Below, in pieces: positions 1 to 11,007 of a stretch of 64,000 bases of DNA. The notes beneath the pieces are model-generated. The model searched no databases, had not been told where the DNA came from, and worked only from the letters and a program-made list of their open reading frames with translations. This stretch comes from Inia geoffrensis (Eukaryota; Chordata; Mammalia; Artiodactyla; Iniidae): contig CM070901.1 in the NCBI GenBank assembly GCA_036417435.1, positions 69,364,501 through 69,428,500 on the forward strand, read 5' to 3'. A program made the position numbers and the translations under genes. Positions within the stretch are counted from its first letter, which is position 1. Each line of letters begins with the position of its first letter.

Positions 1-1208
1 GCTGTCTTTTCTCCATTGGATATTCTTCCCTCCTTTGTCATAGATTAGGTGACCATAGGTACGTGAGTTTAACTCTGGGCTTTGTATCCTGTTTCATTGA
101 TTTATATTTCTGTTTTTGTGCCAGTACCATACTGTCTTGATTACTGTAGCTTTGTAGTATAATCTGAAGTCAGGGAGCCTGATTCCTCCGTCTCCATTTT
201 TCTTTCTCAAGGTTGCTTTGGCTATTTGGGGTCTTTTGTGTTTCCATACAAATGGTAAAATTTTTTGTTCTAATTCTGTGAAACATGCCATTGGTAGCTT
301 GATAGGGACTGCATTGAATCTGTAGTTTGTTTTGGGTAGAATAGTCACTTTCACAATATTGATTCTTCCAGTCCAGGAACATGCTACATCTCTCTATCTG
401 TTTGTATCATCTTTGATTTCTTTCATCAGTGTTTTATAGTTTTCTGAGTATAGGTCTTTTGTCTCCTTAGGTAGGCTTATTCCTAGGTATTTTATTCTTT
501 TTTTGTTGCAATGGTAAAATGGGATTGTTTCCTTAATTTCTCTTTGTGGTCTTTCATTGTTAGTGTATAGGAAGGCAAGAAATTTCTGTGCATTAGTTTT
601 GTATCCTGAAACTTTACCAAATTCATCGATTAGCTCTAGTAGTTTTCTGGTGACATCTGTAGGATTTTCTATGTATAGTATCATGTCATCTGCAGCCAGT
701 GACAGTTTTGCTTCTTCTTTTCCAATTTGTATTCCTTTTATTTCTTTTTCTTTGATCGCCATGGCTAGAACTTCCAAAGCTATGTTGAATAATAGTGGTG
801 AGAGTGGACATCCTTTTCTTGTTCCTGATGTTAGAGGAAATGGTTTCAGCTTTTCACCATTGAGAATGATGTTTGTTGTTGGTCTATAGTATATGGCCTT
901 TATCATGTTGAGGGAGGTTCCCTCTGTGTCCACTTTCTGGATAGTTTTTATCATAAATTGGTGTTGAATTTTTTCAAAAGCTTCTTCTGCAACTATTGAG
1001 ATTATCATATGGTTTTTATTCTTCAATTTGTTAATATGGTGTATCACATTGATTTGCATGTATTAGAGAATTCTTGCATCCCTGGGATAAACCCCATTTG
1101 ATCATGGTATATGATCCTTTTAATGTGTTGTTGGATTCTGTTTGGTAGTATTTTGTTGAGGATCTTTACATCTATGTTAATCAGTGATATTGGTTGCTAA
1201 TTTTCTTT

Positions 1209-1423
1209 CTTTCTTTCTTTTTTTTTTTTTTTGTGGTATGCGGGCCTCTCACTGTTGTGGCCTCTCCCATTGCGGAGCACAGGCTCCGGACACTCAGGCT
1301 CAGCGGCCATGGCTCATGGGCCCAGCCACTCCACGGCATGTGGGATCCTCCCGGACTGGGACACGAACACGTGTCCCCTGCATTGGCAGGCAGACTCTCA
1401 ACCACTGTGCCACCAGGGAAGCC
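1209..1423 (-). mobile_element. CHR-type tRNA-derived SINE, antisense, inside L1 ORF2
   Basis: On the plus strand it reads poly-T, then gtggtatgcgggcctctcac, then ends in ccaccagggaagccc, the reverse of the cetacean CHR SINE. Direct repeats ctaattttcttt flank it at 1197-1208 and 1424-1435 (12 bp, perfect), so both ends are defined. It inserted into the RT-coding region of the host L1 after that L1 had landed. Confidence 0.93.
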
Positions 1424-2274
1424 CTAATTTTCTTTTTTGGTGATATCTTTGTCTGGTTTTGGTATCAGGGTGGTGGTGACCTTGTAGAACGAGCTTGGGG
1501 ATGTTCCTTCCTTTGCAATTTTTGGGAAGAGTTTGAGAAGAATGGGTGTTAGCTCTTCTCTAAATGTTTCATAGAATTTGCCTGTGAAGTTTTCTGGTCC
1601 TGGACTTCTGTTTGTTGGAAGATTTTTAATTACAGTTTCAATTTCATTACTTGTGATTGGTCTGCCTATTTTCTAATTCTTTCTGGTTCAGCCTTGGAAA
1701 TTTGTACCTTTCCAAGAATTTGTCCATTTCTTCCAGGTTGTCCATTTTATTGGCATATAGTTGCTCGTAGTAGTCTATTATGATCCTTTGTATTTCTGTG
1801 GTGTCGGTCGTAATTTCTTCCTTTGCATTTCTAATTTTATTGATTTGAATCCTCTCCATATTTTACTCGATGAGCCTGGCTAGTGGCTTATCAATTTCAT
1901 TTAGCTTCTCAAAGTACCAGCTTTTAGTTTTATTGATCTTTGTTATTGTTTTCTTTGTTTCTATTTATGTCCTGATCTTTATGATTTCTTTCCTTCTACT
2001 AACTTTGGGGTAGTTGTTTTCTGTTGTAGTTCTTCTTTCTCTAGTTGCTTTAGGTGTAAGATTATACTGTTTGAGATTTTTCTTATTTCTTGAGGTGAGA
2101 TTGAATTGCTATAAACTTCCCTCTTAGAACTGCTCTTGCTGCATCCCATAGGTTTTAGGTCATTGTGTTTTCATTGTCGTTTGTTTCTATGTATTTTTTG
2201 ATTTCCTCTTTGATTTCTTCAGTGATCTCTTGGTTATTTAGTAGCATATTGTTTAGCCTCCATGTTTTTTGTTT

Positions 2275-2601
2275 TGTTTTTAATTAATTAATCTATTTAG
2301 TTTTGGCTGTATTGGGTGTTTGTTGCTCCATGGGGGCTTTCTGTAGTTGTGGTGAGTGGGGGCTACTCTTTGTTGTGGTGTGCATGCTTCTCACTGTAGT
2401 GGCTTTTGTTGTGGAGCACGGGCTCTAGGCATGCGGGCTTCAGTAGTTGTGGCTTGCGAGCTGTAGAGCTCAGGCTCAGTAGTTGTGGCATACAGGCTTA
2501 GTTGCTCTGCAGCATGTGGGATTTTCCCAGACTAGGGCTCGAACCCATGTCCCCTGCATTGGCAGGTGGATTCTTAACCACTGCACCACCAGGGAAGTCC
2601 C
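2275..2601 (-). mobile_element. Longer CHR-1-like SINE, antisense, between L1 endonuclease and RT domains
   Basis: This copy has the extended body seen in several older copies here (attgggtgtttgttgctcc, then tgtggtgagtgggggctact) and ends in ccaccagggaagtccc on the plus strand. The tRNA-like B box appears as ggctcgaacccatg on the plus strand (reverse complement of a GGTTCGAGCC-type box). L1 sequence resumes with the ttttttacagtttttt stretch. The exact duplication is obscured by T-rich flanks. Confidence 0.88.
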
Positions 2602-3949
2602 TGTTTGCGTTTTTTACAGTTTTTTTTTTTCCTGTAATTGATTTCTAATCTCATAGTGTTGTGGTCGTAAAAGATGCTTGATACAATTTCAGTTTTCTTA
2701 AATTTACTGAGACTTGATGTGTGACCCAAGATGTAATCTATCCTGGAGAATGTTCCATGTGCACTTGAGAAAAAAGTGTCTTCTGCCACTTTCGCGTGGA
2801 ATGTCCTATAAATATCAGTTAAGTCTGTCTGCTCTATTATGTCATTTAAAGCTTGTGTTTCCTTTTTAATTTTCTGTCTGGATGATCTCTCCCTAGGTAT
2901 AAGTGGGATGTTAAAGTCCCCCCTTATTATTGTGTTACTAAAGGAACTTCTTTAGTCAATTTCCCCTTTTATGGCTGTTAACATTTGCCTTATGTATTGA
3001 CGTCCTCTATGTTGGGTGCTTAAATATTTATAATTGTGTATCTTCTCCTTGGATTGATCCATTGATAATTATGTATTGTCCTTCCTTGTCTCTTGCGCCA
3101 GTCTTTATTTTAAAGTTTATTTTATCTGATACGAGTATTGCTACTCCAGCTTTCTTTTGATTTCCATTTGCATGGAATATGTTTTTCCATCCCCTCACTT
3201 TCAGTCTGTATGTGTCCCTAGGTCTGAAGTGGGTCTCTTGTAGATAGCATATATATGGGTCTTGTTTTGTATCCATTCAGCCAGTCTGTGTCTTTTGGTT
3301 GCAGCATTTAATCCAGTTATATTCAAGGTAGTTATCAATATGTATGTTCGTATTACCATTTTCTTAATTGTTTTGGGTTTGTTTTTGTGGGTCTTTTTCT
3401 TCTCTTGTGTTTCCCGCCTAGAGAAGTTCCTTTAGCATTTGTCGTAAAGCTGGTTTGGTGGTGCTGAATTCTCTTAGCTTCTGCTTGTCTGTAAAGCTTT
3501 TGATCTGAATGAGATCCTTGCTGGGTAGAGTAATCTTGTTTGTAGGTTTTTCCCTTTCATCACTTTAAATATATCCTGCCACTCCCTTCTGACCTGCAGA
3601 GTTTCTGCTGAAAAATCAGCACATAACCTTATGGTCATTCCATTGTATGTTGTTTGTTGTTTTTCCCTTGCTGCTTTTAATATTTTCCCTTTGTATTTAG
3701 TGTTTGTTAGTATGATTAATATGTGTCTCATCATATTTCTACTTGGGTTTATCCTGTATGGGACTCTCTGCATTTCCTGGATGTGGGTGGCTATTTCCTT
3801 TCCCTTGCTAGGGATGTTTTTAACTACAATCTCTTCAAATATTTTCTCAGACTCTTTCTTTTTCTCTTCTTCTTCTGGGGCCCCTGTAATTTGAATGTTG
3901 GTGTGTTTAACGTTGTCCCAGAAGTCTCAATTCTTTTCATTCTTTTTTT

Positions 3950-4578
3950 TTTCTTCTTTTTTTTGGTTACGTTGGGTCTTTGTTGTTCTGCATGGGTTTT
4001 CTCTAGTTGCAGCTAGCAGAGGCTACTCTTTGTTGTGGTGTGCGGCTTCACATTGTCATGGCTTCTCTGGTTGCGGAGCATGGGCTTTAGGTGTGTGGAC
4101 TTCAGTAGTTTTGGCTCGTAGGCTCTAGAGTGCAGGCTTAGTAGTTGTGGTGCATGGGCTTAATTGCTCCGTGGCACGTGGGATCTTCCTGGACCAGGGA
4201 TCAAACCTGTGTCCCCTGCATTGGCAGGTGGATTCTTCTTCTTTTTTTTTTAAATAAATTTATTTAATTATTTTTGGCTGCATTGGGTCTTTGTTGCTGC
4301 GCAGGGCTTTCTCTAGTTGCAGAGAGCAGGGGCTACTCTTTGTTGTGGTGAGCAGGCTTCTCATTGTGGTGGCTTCTTTTTGTTTCAGAGCATGGGCTCT
4401 AGAGTGAAGACTCAGTAGTTGTGGTGCATGGGCTTAGTTGCTCCACAGCATGTGGGATCTTCCCTAAACAGGGCTCAAACCTGTGTCCCCTGCTTTGGCA
4501 GACAGATTGTTAACCACTGCACCACGAGGGAAGCCCTGGCAGGTACATTCTTAACAACTGCACCACCAGGGAAGTCCC
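3950..4578 (-). mobile_element. CHR-1-like SINE split by a second SINE
   Basis: The outer SINE starts after a T-rich stretch near 3950, runs to 4237, is interrupted, and resumes at 4538-4578 with its own 3' head (accaccagggaagtccc). The L1 target cattctttttt is present before (about 3939-3949) and after (from about 4579), which marks the outer insertion. The interruption lies between the B-box region and the tRNA-like head. Confidence 0.87.
4238..4537 (-). mobile_element. Inner CHR-1-like SINE nested in another SINE
   Basis: This is a complete antisense SINE from poly-T (cttttttttttaaataaat) to the head ccacgagggaagccct. It is flanked by the outer SINE's sequence ggcaggtggattctt (4223-4237) and ggcaggtacattctt (4538-4552), a 15-bp duplication with two mismatches. 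The inner copy therefore landed inside the outer copy. Confidence 0.88.
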
Positions 4579-5194
4579 ATTCTTTTTTCTTTATTCTGCT
4601 CCTTGGCATTTATTTCCACCATTCTATCTTCCAGCTCACTTATACGTTCTGCCTCAGTTATTCTGCTGTTGATTCCTTTTAGTGAATTTTCATTTCAGTT
4701 ATTGTGTTGTTCATCGCTGATTGTTTGTTCTTTAGTTTTTCTAGGTCCTTGTTAAACATTTATTGTATATTCTTGATCCATGCCTCCATTCTATTTCTGA
4801 GATTCTGGGTCATCTTTACTATCATTACTCTGAATTCCTTTTCAGGTAGGTTGCCTATTTCCTCTTCATTATTTGGTCTCGTAGGTTTTTACCTTGCTCC
4901 TTTGTCTGTAACATTTTTTTGTCACCTCATTTTTCTTTTGATGGGTGGGTCTGTGTTCTTGTCTTACTGGTTGTTTGGCCTGAGGCATCCAGCACTGGAG
5001 TTTGCAGGCATTTGGGTGGAGCTGGGTCTTGGTGCTGAGATGAGGAACTCCAGGAGAGCTCACACTGATTAATTTTCCCTGATGTCTGAATTTCTCTGTT
5101 CTTACAGCAGTTCGGGCTTGGTGCTGCCACCATGGGAGCTCAGGCCTGACCCCCAGCCTGGAAACCAAGACCTGGCAAGCCATTTAATGCCACA

Positions 5195-5390
5195 AAGAAA
5201 AAAAAAAAAAAAAGACAACAACCAAAAAAGAGCAGAACAATAACAAAAAATAAAGTAAAATTAGAAAAGTAAAAAATATATTAGAAAAAATTAAAAATGA
5301 AACCACCACAAGAAAGCAAAACAGAACCACAACAGCAAAAAAATAAATTAATAAAATAAAAAATTAAAAGATAAGAATAATTAAAAAAAG
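5195..5390. repeat. A-rich low-complexity block in the L1 5'UTR
   Basis: About 195 bp of plus-strand sequence is almost only A with scattered T, C and G (an A run near 5197-5213, then aataacaaaaaataaagtaaa and similar). It sits between two conserved L1 5'UTR segments rather than at an L1 or SINE 3' end, so it is internal to the element and not an insertion tail. Confidence 0.75.
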
Positions 5391-5394
5391 GCTG

Positions 5395-5720
5395 GAAGAG
5401 GCCTTGTGGGGGTATGGGGGAGGGACTTAGGCCTAGGACTTCTGTGGCTTGAAGAGTCCTTAGTGGTTGGAGGCGGGGGGCTTAGACCCAGGACCTGTGC
5501 AGCCAGAAAAGGCCTTATGGGGAGAGGACTTTGACCAAGTACCTGTGTGGCCGAAAGAGGCCTTGAGGGGGTCTTAGGCCCAGGATCTGTGTGGCCAGAA
5601 AAGGCCTTGGCGTGGGGGCAGGGCTCAGGCCTGGGTCCCATGTGGCTGGAGGGGCCTCTGGAGTGGGAGCTCAGGCCCAGCACCCCAGCAGGCTCTCTGG
5701 GACCCAAGGCAGTGGGGGAG
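5395..5720. repeat. GC-rich imperfect tandem repeat, about 45-65 bp units
   Basis: Variants of the core 'tgtgtggccagaaaaggcctt' recur near 5390 (ggctggaagaggcctt), 5444, 5497, 5546, 5591 and 5643, each followed by G-rich filler and 'cttaggcccaggac'. The spacing varies from about 45 to 65 bp. It resembles a short monomer array of an L1 5'UTR. Confidence 0.7.
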
Positions 5721-6044
5721 ATGCTGGCCATGTTCCCCTCTGATCTCCCGATTCCCTGAAGTTCCCTCTCCCACCCCACCAATACCCATGCCCTGAGTGG
5801 GCCCCTCCAAGTGTGGGAACCTCTCCCTTCCCCCAGGCCCCCTTCAGGAGCCCCTTTCCTGTACCACCTCCACTTTTCTTTCTCCCCTTACCTTCCACAT
5901 CCTACCTGGTCATGTGGGGATTCCTCTCATCCCTTGAGGTGTCTGAGGTCCCCCACCAGTGCCTAGTAGATGACCTACTTGTGAGGACACGTGAACTCTA
6001 CAATCTTGACTTTGCACCCTTAGCCCACTATTGTCTTTCTGTGT

Positions 6045-6330
6045 GTTTTTAAGGGTGTCTTTTTTAAGTAGCATATATCTGGACTAACAATTTTTTTAAA
6101 CCCAATTTTAGAGACTTAATCTTTTTATAGGGGAATTTAATCCATTCACATTTGCTGTAATTATTGATAAATTTGTATTTAGTCTTACCACCCTATTTTA
6201 TGTTTGCTATTGACAATGCTTTCTTGTAACTGTTGTGTAGTCCCCTTTTTTGCTGACGTTACCAAATTTTTTTGTTTAGTTTTACTTTCCTTTTTGCTCC
6301 CCTGCCATTTCCTCTTAGTACAGTAGTCCT
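6045..6330 (-). mobile_element. Older L1M fragment, antisense
   Basis: The plus strand carries agtagcatatatctggac, then a degraded aatttaatccattcacattt followed by gtaattattgataaattt. This is the reverse of the L1 ORF2 endonuclease N-terminal region in old L1M elements. It is more diverged than the L1 to its left and begins where that 5'UTR ends. Confidence 0.6.
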
Positions 6331-6344
6331 GTTATGCTAGTGTG

Positions 6345-6500
6345 AGTAGTTAAAATCACCCAGAGTACTTCTTAAATGCAGATGTCTGGACCCTTCAGAC
6401 ATTATGATTCTGTACATGCAAGAGTATGCTGCCTAGGAATATGCATTTTAAACATATCACAAATGGTTCTGTAGCAGATGATTTTAAGATTAAACATTAA
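6345..6500. mobile_element. MER5A-like hAT-Charlie fragment
   Basis: The segment contains aaaatcacccagagtacttc, ttaaatgcagatgtctggac and a mirrored half aggaatatgcattttaaac, matching the self-complementary layout of the non-autonomous hAT element MER5A. It is diverged, and its ends are approximate. Confidence 0.6.
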
Positions 6501-6819
6501 GAATTAATGCTCTAGTCTGGAAGTCAAAACTTTGTTTCTATTCTGCAAGGTATTATTTTAGCAAATAATCTAAATCTACATTTTTATACATGTCATGATA
6601 TTATCTGTTTGTATAATCTTTTGCATGTAAGCAAGTTTTTTAAAGCATCCTTTTATTTTCAATTTACATTTTTAAACTAAGTTCTGCATTATTTTACATT
6701 AAATTTCTGCTTTTTAACAAAACCCTTTTTACTGAATAGTTCACTGCCACATTCTCAGCAATTATATATACCTGCCTATGGGTTTCATAGGTTTTTTCCT
6801 AATTACTACTTCTACTTTT

Positions 6820-7340
6820 TAAAAACTTTAAAAAATGATGAAATATAGCATACATTCAGAAAAAAATACATAAACCGTGAAATAAAGTGAATTAAAGTGA
6901 AAATCATTACCCAGGTTAACAAATAGAATATTTCTAGCACCCCTGAATCTGCATATGTGTCCTTTGACAATCACAACATAGTCCCTTCCTAATAGGAAAA
7001 AAAAAACCCACTCTCCTGATTTGTATGGTAATCATTTCTTTGCTTTACTTTATAGTTTTACTGTTTACTATCTGTTGTTTGCATCACAAACAATAGTTAA
7101 TTTAGGTTTGCCTGTTTTTGAAGTTTTATGTTTGGAACTATATAGTATATGTTATTCTGTGCCTGGCTTAATTTTTTTCAATATCATGTCTTTAATATTC
7201 ATCTGTTTTTGTGGTATGTAGCTGTAATTCATACATATATTCCACAGTTTATTATCAATTATAGTGTTGATGGATATTTGAGTCATTTCTGGTTTGGGCA
7301 CACTCTAAACAGTGCTGTTATGAGCACACTAGTGTATGCT
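6820..7340 (-). mobile_element. Ancient L1M 3'-end fragment, antisense
   Basis: Contains cattacccaggttaacaaat followed by a degraded agaatatttctagcacccc, then gtttgcctgtttttgaag, and a region like the L1 ORF2 C-terminus near 7210-7330. The same arrangement, less decayed, recurs at 19430-20150. The L1M assignment is by pattern only. Confidence 0.55.
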
Positions 7341-8520
7341 AGTATACAGTATACAGGCATGTTCTGACACCAGTTCTCTGAAACCAGCTGGATATTCCAC
7401 AATTCAATTCAGTTTTGACCCTAACTATCCAGAGCTGGTGCAGATCCCCCAAATTAAAGGCATAGTCCTTTGTAAGATAGTCTCCACTTCAGAGGCCACC
7501 TGCAAATCTCAGGGACCCTCACACTTTTGCCTGGACAGCTAGGAGTTTCAAAATGTTTGGTTTCTATCCTAACTGTTGTGGAACTCAGTAAAATTGTGAT
7601 TCTGACCACCTGGAGTTCACTTCAGGTCCCACAGGAATTCAGTCCTTCAAAAGACTGGCCTCACTTTAGATACCAACTGCAGGTCTTGGGGGCAGTCTAC
7701 ATTTCTGACTGACTGGCTGTACATTTGGGAGTCCCCATGACCTTCTCAGATTTGATAATTTGCTAGAATGACTCATAGTATTCATTGAAAACATAGTACT
7801 TATGATTATAGTGTTACTGTAAGGAATACAGATTAGTCAAAGCCAAAGAGATGCATAGGACAAAGTATGGTGTGTTTGTGGGGGGACAGCAGAGCTTCCA
7901 AGCCTTCTCATTATGGAATCTGGGTTCATCACCCTCCCAGCACATTGACGTGTTGACTAAACAGAAAGTTCCACTGCACCTCAGTATCCAGTGTTTTTAT
8001 TGGGGTTTTGTTATATAGGTATGATTGATTAAACCATTGAACTAAATCTCCAGCCCCCCTCTTCTACCTACAGGTTGGGAGGCTTAAAGTCCTAACTTTC
8101 TAATGGTGAGCTTGGTTTTTCTGGTGACCAGCACTGGTCTTGAGGTTAGCTGGAGGCCCAACATGAGTCATCTCGTTAGCATAACAAAGACATTCTTATC
8201 ACTCACTTCAAGGATTTTTGAACCTCTGTGCTAGAAACCAGGGACAAAGACAATATATCCTTATTATACCACCACAGATAAAGCATTTTTTGGTGGCATA
8301 CACCTCAGAGAGGTATAGTTAAGTTATAATAAATGCATATCTTTAGGTTTGCTAGAAAATGGGAAACAGTTTTACAAGGGGATGATATTAATTTATACTC
8401 TCAGTAGTAAAAGGTTTCTGAGAGCTCAAATTGTTGCACATCTTTGTTGAAACATGGCATTATCTTAGATTTTAGTGTTTGTCAATTTGGTAGATGCATT
8501 GTGGCATCTCACATTTTCTT
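7340..8520. mobile_element. Probable ancient LTR-like repeat, family not assigned
   Basis: No gene is visible. The part from about 7730 to 8290 (tgataatttgctagaatgac, agagatgcataggacaaag, ggtatgattgattaaacca, agggacaaagacaatatatcc) looks like a dispersed mammalian LTR that I recall seeing but cannot name with certainty. The 7340-7730 part holds two loosely similar stretches about grading or naming of nothing recognisable. No coding capacity. Confidence 0.35.
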
Positions 8521-8529
8521 TATTACTTA

Positions 8530-9610
8530 TAATATCTTTCATTCTTGAGAGTTTTCACTGGGTATAGAATTTTAGGTTGGCAGTTGCTCTTTTGAAACTT
8601 TTCTTTAAAACTATTTAGAGGGTACTTTTTTTGCGGGGGGAGGGTGTCTGGCTCTTTTAAGATTTTTCTGTGTCCTTTGTTTTCTGCAGTTACATAATGG
8701 TATATCTAGATGTGAATTTCTTATTTGTTCTACTAGAGAGCTTTGGTCTTCTTAAATGTCTGGATTGGTGTCTTTCTTTGGTTCTAGAAAAGTCTCAACC
8801 ATTATCCTTTTGAATATTGTCTGTACTCTGTTGCCTTTCTTTTTCTTCTGAGTATCTGATTAAATGCAGGTTACACTGCATTGCTCTATTTTCTGTCTTT
8901 TTTATGATTTCTACTGTAAAAAGATAATAAGAAGAAACCTTAAGTAAGTAGAGGTGGGAGAACAGAAGGGGCAGCTCTCATGCCCGGTGGTGATAACAGA
9001 GGCCCACAGGAAGGAAGGCTGCTCTTCTTTCCTGGCTACAACTCTGCTAATGAAAAGCCATGGACTCTTCATTTTCTTTAGCCCTCCCAACTTCCTTTTC
9101 CCTCCATAAAAGCATTCTCCTTCCCTTGCTGTGTGGGGACTTGCATGTGGCTTGCTGTTGTTGCAGACCCTGAATTGCAATTCTCAGCTAATCCCAAATT
9201 GACCCATATTTGCTGCAGAAATGACTGTTAGCCTATTTGTTTTAGGTCATTGCTACCTTTTTAATTGCTCGGTGCTGCATTCTGGTTATTTCTTATAATT
9301 TATCTTATAAAGTTGTCTATTTCTTAAACAGATCCATTGCAGTCTTGTTTTCAGTTATTTTTCAGCTCTAGAATTTCTATTTGGTTCTTTTTTAAATATG
9401 TAGTGCTAGTGTTTCCTGTTCTCAGAGCAGATATTTTCAAGCTTGCTTTTCAATTTCTTTTAACCTAGCAAGCATAGTAATTTTCTGATGTGTCTGATAA
9501 TGTCAATATATGAAGCTTTGGGGGTAATTTTCTGATGTTTGTTTTTCTGGTTCTTGCTCACAGAGTTTGTTTCCTCATGTGCCTGATTTATTTGACTATG
9601 TTATTCTCAC
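8530..9610 (-). mobile_element. HAL1/L1M ORF1-region remnant, antisense
   Basis: The plus strand carries actgggtatagaattttagg, ttttctgcagttacataatg and tctagaatttctatttggtt, which match the reverse of the ORF1 region of old L1 or HAL1 elements. Frames are destroyed. An unrelated 0.25 kb block (about 8920-9230) interrupts it and shows nothing I recognise. Confidence 0.55.
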
Positions 9611-10800
9611 TGTAAATTAAAAATATTATTAATATGAATGATTTGATATATAGAATGAATATCTCTTCCTCCAGAGAGGATTTGCATTTGCTTTTTAGAT
9701 GCCTGGGGGGACTGCTGATCTAGGATCATCATAGTCCAAGTTCAAGCCTTGCGATTCCCTGAGTGTGCAGTGATGTAAATCCATATAGTAAGACTGCACA
9801 AGTGTTTGTTTGCTTCTGGTTCACACTATCCTAAGGATATAATCCATTAGGGTCTCAGTTAATTGTAGGGAGAGGCTTCTATTAGATTTCCCATCTTGTG
9901 CAGGTCTTCAGCATTGATTCTGTTTTTCTTGCCCTTTGAGACCACTAAAAAGAAAGTTCAGATTGGCTAGGATTGGCAAATACCCTTAGGGCCAAAGCAG
10001 ATTTCCATGTTCACTTATTTCCTTGGGTTTCTATTTTACCTTCAATTTGGTTTTGTATTTATTTTCTTGCTTATTCTCTTTTCTTTAGGTAAAAGTGTTT
10101 TTTAAAAAAGGTTTTATCTAGTGTTTTAGTTGTTTTCTGAGTAGTTTTGCCTGCTATTACTGGAAACTGGCAGTATATTATGATTTCCTGAAGTTTTTGT
10201 TTTGCTAAAAAATAATCTAGAATATTTTTTTCTTTTAAGAAATGGTACATGAGCAGTAAATGTTCTCCATCTTTGCATGTTCCAGAAAGTCTTTGCTTTG
10301 CCCTTATATCTGGTTGATAATTTGGATATAGTAGTATAGGTTTGAAATACTTTTCTTCACCTATAGGCTTGGCAGAGTTTTCTGGCCTGAATTCCCCATG
10401 ACATGCCTTTCCCCAAGGTACTCCCTCCAAATGGGAGGTCTTAATATGGCCGAGGGGTAGGATACCTTGTAGTATACATGGACAGGAAGAGGAAAACCAC
10501 TGAGGGCCCACGCTGATGACCACGTGAGGAAATCTTTACATTGGTGGTAGAAAATATTAATCTGTTTTACTCCTGGGTTTGGCTGGCTGTTGTGTTTTGT
10601 TTTTTTTTTTTTAAAGTCTTGCCTGTTGTGGAGGTCTGGAGTTATACCAGGCTATCCTCAGCTTTTCTCTGTGCTCAAAGATTTGAGATAGGAGTCTTCC
10701 CTATGCAGATCCTTCATTTGATTGGAGGGCAGGTCTCAGGTGAATGCCAAAGCACTTAATAGCTATGCATTATTAGGGGAGGGGAAAATTCATTACTGTA
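9610..10800. other. Non-coding stretch, possibly an old L1M 5'UTR
   Basis: No recognised gene. It follows an antisense ORF1-like region, so by position it could be the 5'UTR of the same old L1. A 150-codon minus-strand open frame (10523-10071) starts with MVISVGPQWF and matches nothing I recognise. Codons and composition look random. Confidence 0.35.
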
Positions 10801-10816
10801 GATCTATTCTCTAGGA

Positions 10817-11007
10817 CAGCAGTCCCCTTGGGACTGGTTTTGTGGAAGACAGTTTTTCTATGGATGGGGTGGGTGGGCGGGGATGGTTCAGGTGGTAATG
10901 TGAGCAATGGGGAGTGATGGGGAGCAGCAGGTGAAGTTTTGCTCCTTCTCCCGAGGCTTACCTCCTGCTGTGCGGCCTGGTTCCTAACAAGGGGTTGGGA
11001 ACCACTG
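10817..11007 (+). mobile_element. Non-autonomous hAT transposon, copy A, with 8-bp target duplication
   Basis: Terminal sequences are cagcagtccccttgg at the left and gggttgggaaccactg at the right, a diverged inverted pair. The perfect 8-bp direct repeat ctctagga flanks it at 10809-10816 and 11008-11015, as expected for hAT transposition. The interior includes cctgctgtgcggcctggttc and is the reverse of the copy at 48531-48762. The family is hAT-Charlie-like, and I do not assign a name. Confidence 0.82.

Larger units (their letters stand above)
94..3370 (-). pseudogene. L1 ORF2 remnant (endonuclease plus reverse transcriptase), disrupted
   Basis: The ORF2 protein normally nicks DNA with an APE-type endonuclease and copies its own RNA with a reverse transcriptase. 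Open blocks remain at 3276-3028 (endonuclease N-terminal part with the QETH segment), 2789-2574 (endonuclease C-terminal part with RIDYILGHTSSLSKF), 1859-1647 (linker, with [21 protein letters not shown]), 1059-394 (RT fingers and palm with the catalytic DD in [11 protein letters not shown]) and 354-94 (C-terminal part). The usual F before ADD reads A here, so an aromatic palm residue has changed. SINEs at about 2275-2601 and 1209-1423 split the frame, and stops lie between blocks. Not functional. Confidence 0.9.
3474..4870 (-). pseudogene. L1 ORF1 remnant, disrupted by nested SINEs
   Basis: ORF1 encodes the RNA-binding trimeric chaperone of L1. The C-terminal and RRM-adjacent part is open at 3773-3474 and includes MQRVPYRINPSRNMMRHILI, ILKAAREKQQ, and IRLCADFSAETLQVRREWQD, which are typical of mammalian ORF1p. 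The N-terminal coiled-coil part is recognisable by nucleotide sequence at about 4870-4585. Between them sits a 0.63 kb block of two SINEs, so no full ORF1 survives. Confidence 0.85.
1..6045 (-). mobile_element. Large L1 LINE, antisense, 5' end present, 3' end beyond the window
   Basis: Read on the minus strand, the segment runs 5'UTR (about 6045-4870), ORF1 (about 4870-3476), ORF2 endonuclease (about 3370-2600), ORF2 RT (about 1650-390) and the start of the ORF2 C-terminal part (354-94), then leaves the window at base 1. Recognisable pieces include the endonuclease segment with QETH and KKAGVAILVSD, the RT block with [17 protein letters not shown] followed by AADDMILY, and the [16 protein letters not shown] block. 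The reading frames are broken by stops, frameshifts and several SINEs, so the copy is dead. The 5' boundary is approximate, because another, older antisense L1 piece begins near 6045. Confidence 0.9.
4870..6045 (-). promoter_or_regulatory. L1 5'UTR / internal promoter region with A-rich and monomer-like segments
   Basis: Upstream of L1 ORF1 on the minus strand, this stretch has three parts: a moderately GC-rich leader (4870-5190), an extremely A-rich plus-strand block (5195-5390) and a GC-rich block of imperfect tandem units (5390-5720) followed by a C/T-rich part (5720-5960). In L1 elements this region carries the promoter, so it can be called a decayed L1 promoter by position. Open frames in it (for example proline-rich ones at 5381-5898) are composition artefacts. 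Confidence 0.7.

Noticed and set aside
1181..1552. Similar-looking proteins (for example with CGLSHCGAQA or LSLLWPLPLRS) at many places
   Set aside because: They are all translations of the CHR-type SINE in different copies (also at 25.3, 39.7, 47.3, 51.1 and 55.9 kb), not a gene family.
4223..4560. Repeated spacers resembling a CRISPR-like or tandem array
   Set aside because: The repeats are duplicated SINE parts from nested insertion; there are only two units and the genome is eukaryotic.
5381..5898. Proline-rich open frames of up to 133 codons
   Set aside because: They fall in the GC-rich repetitive L1 5'UTR; the composition alone keeps frames open on both strands.
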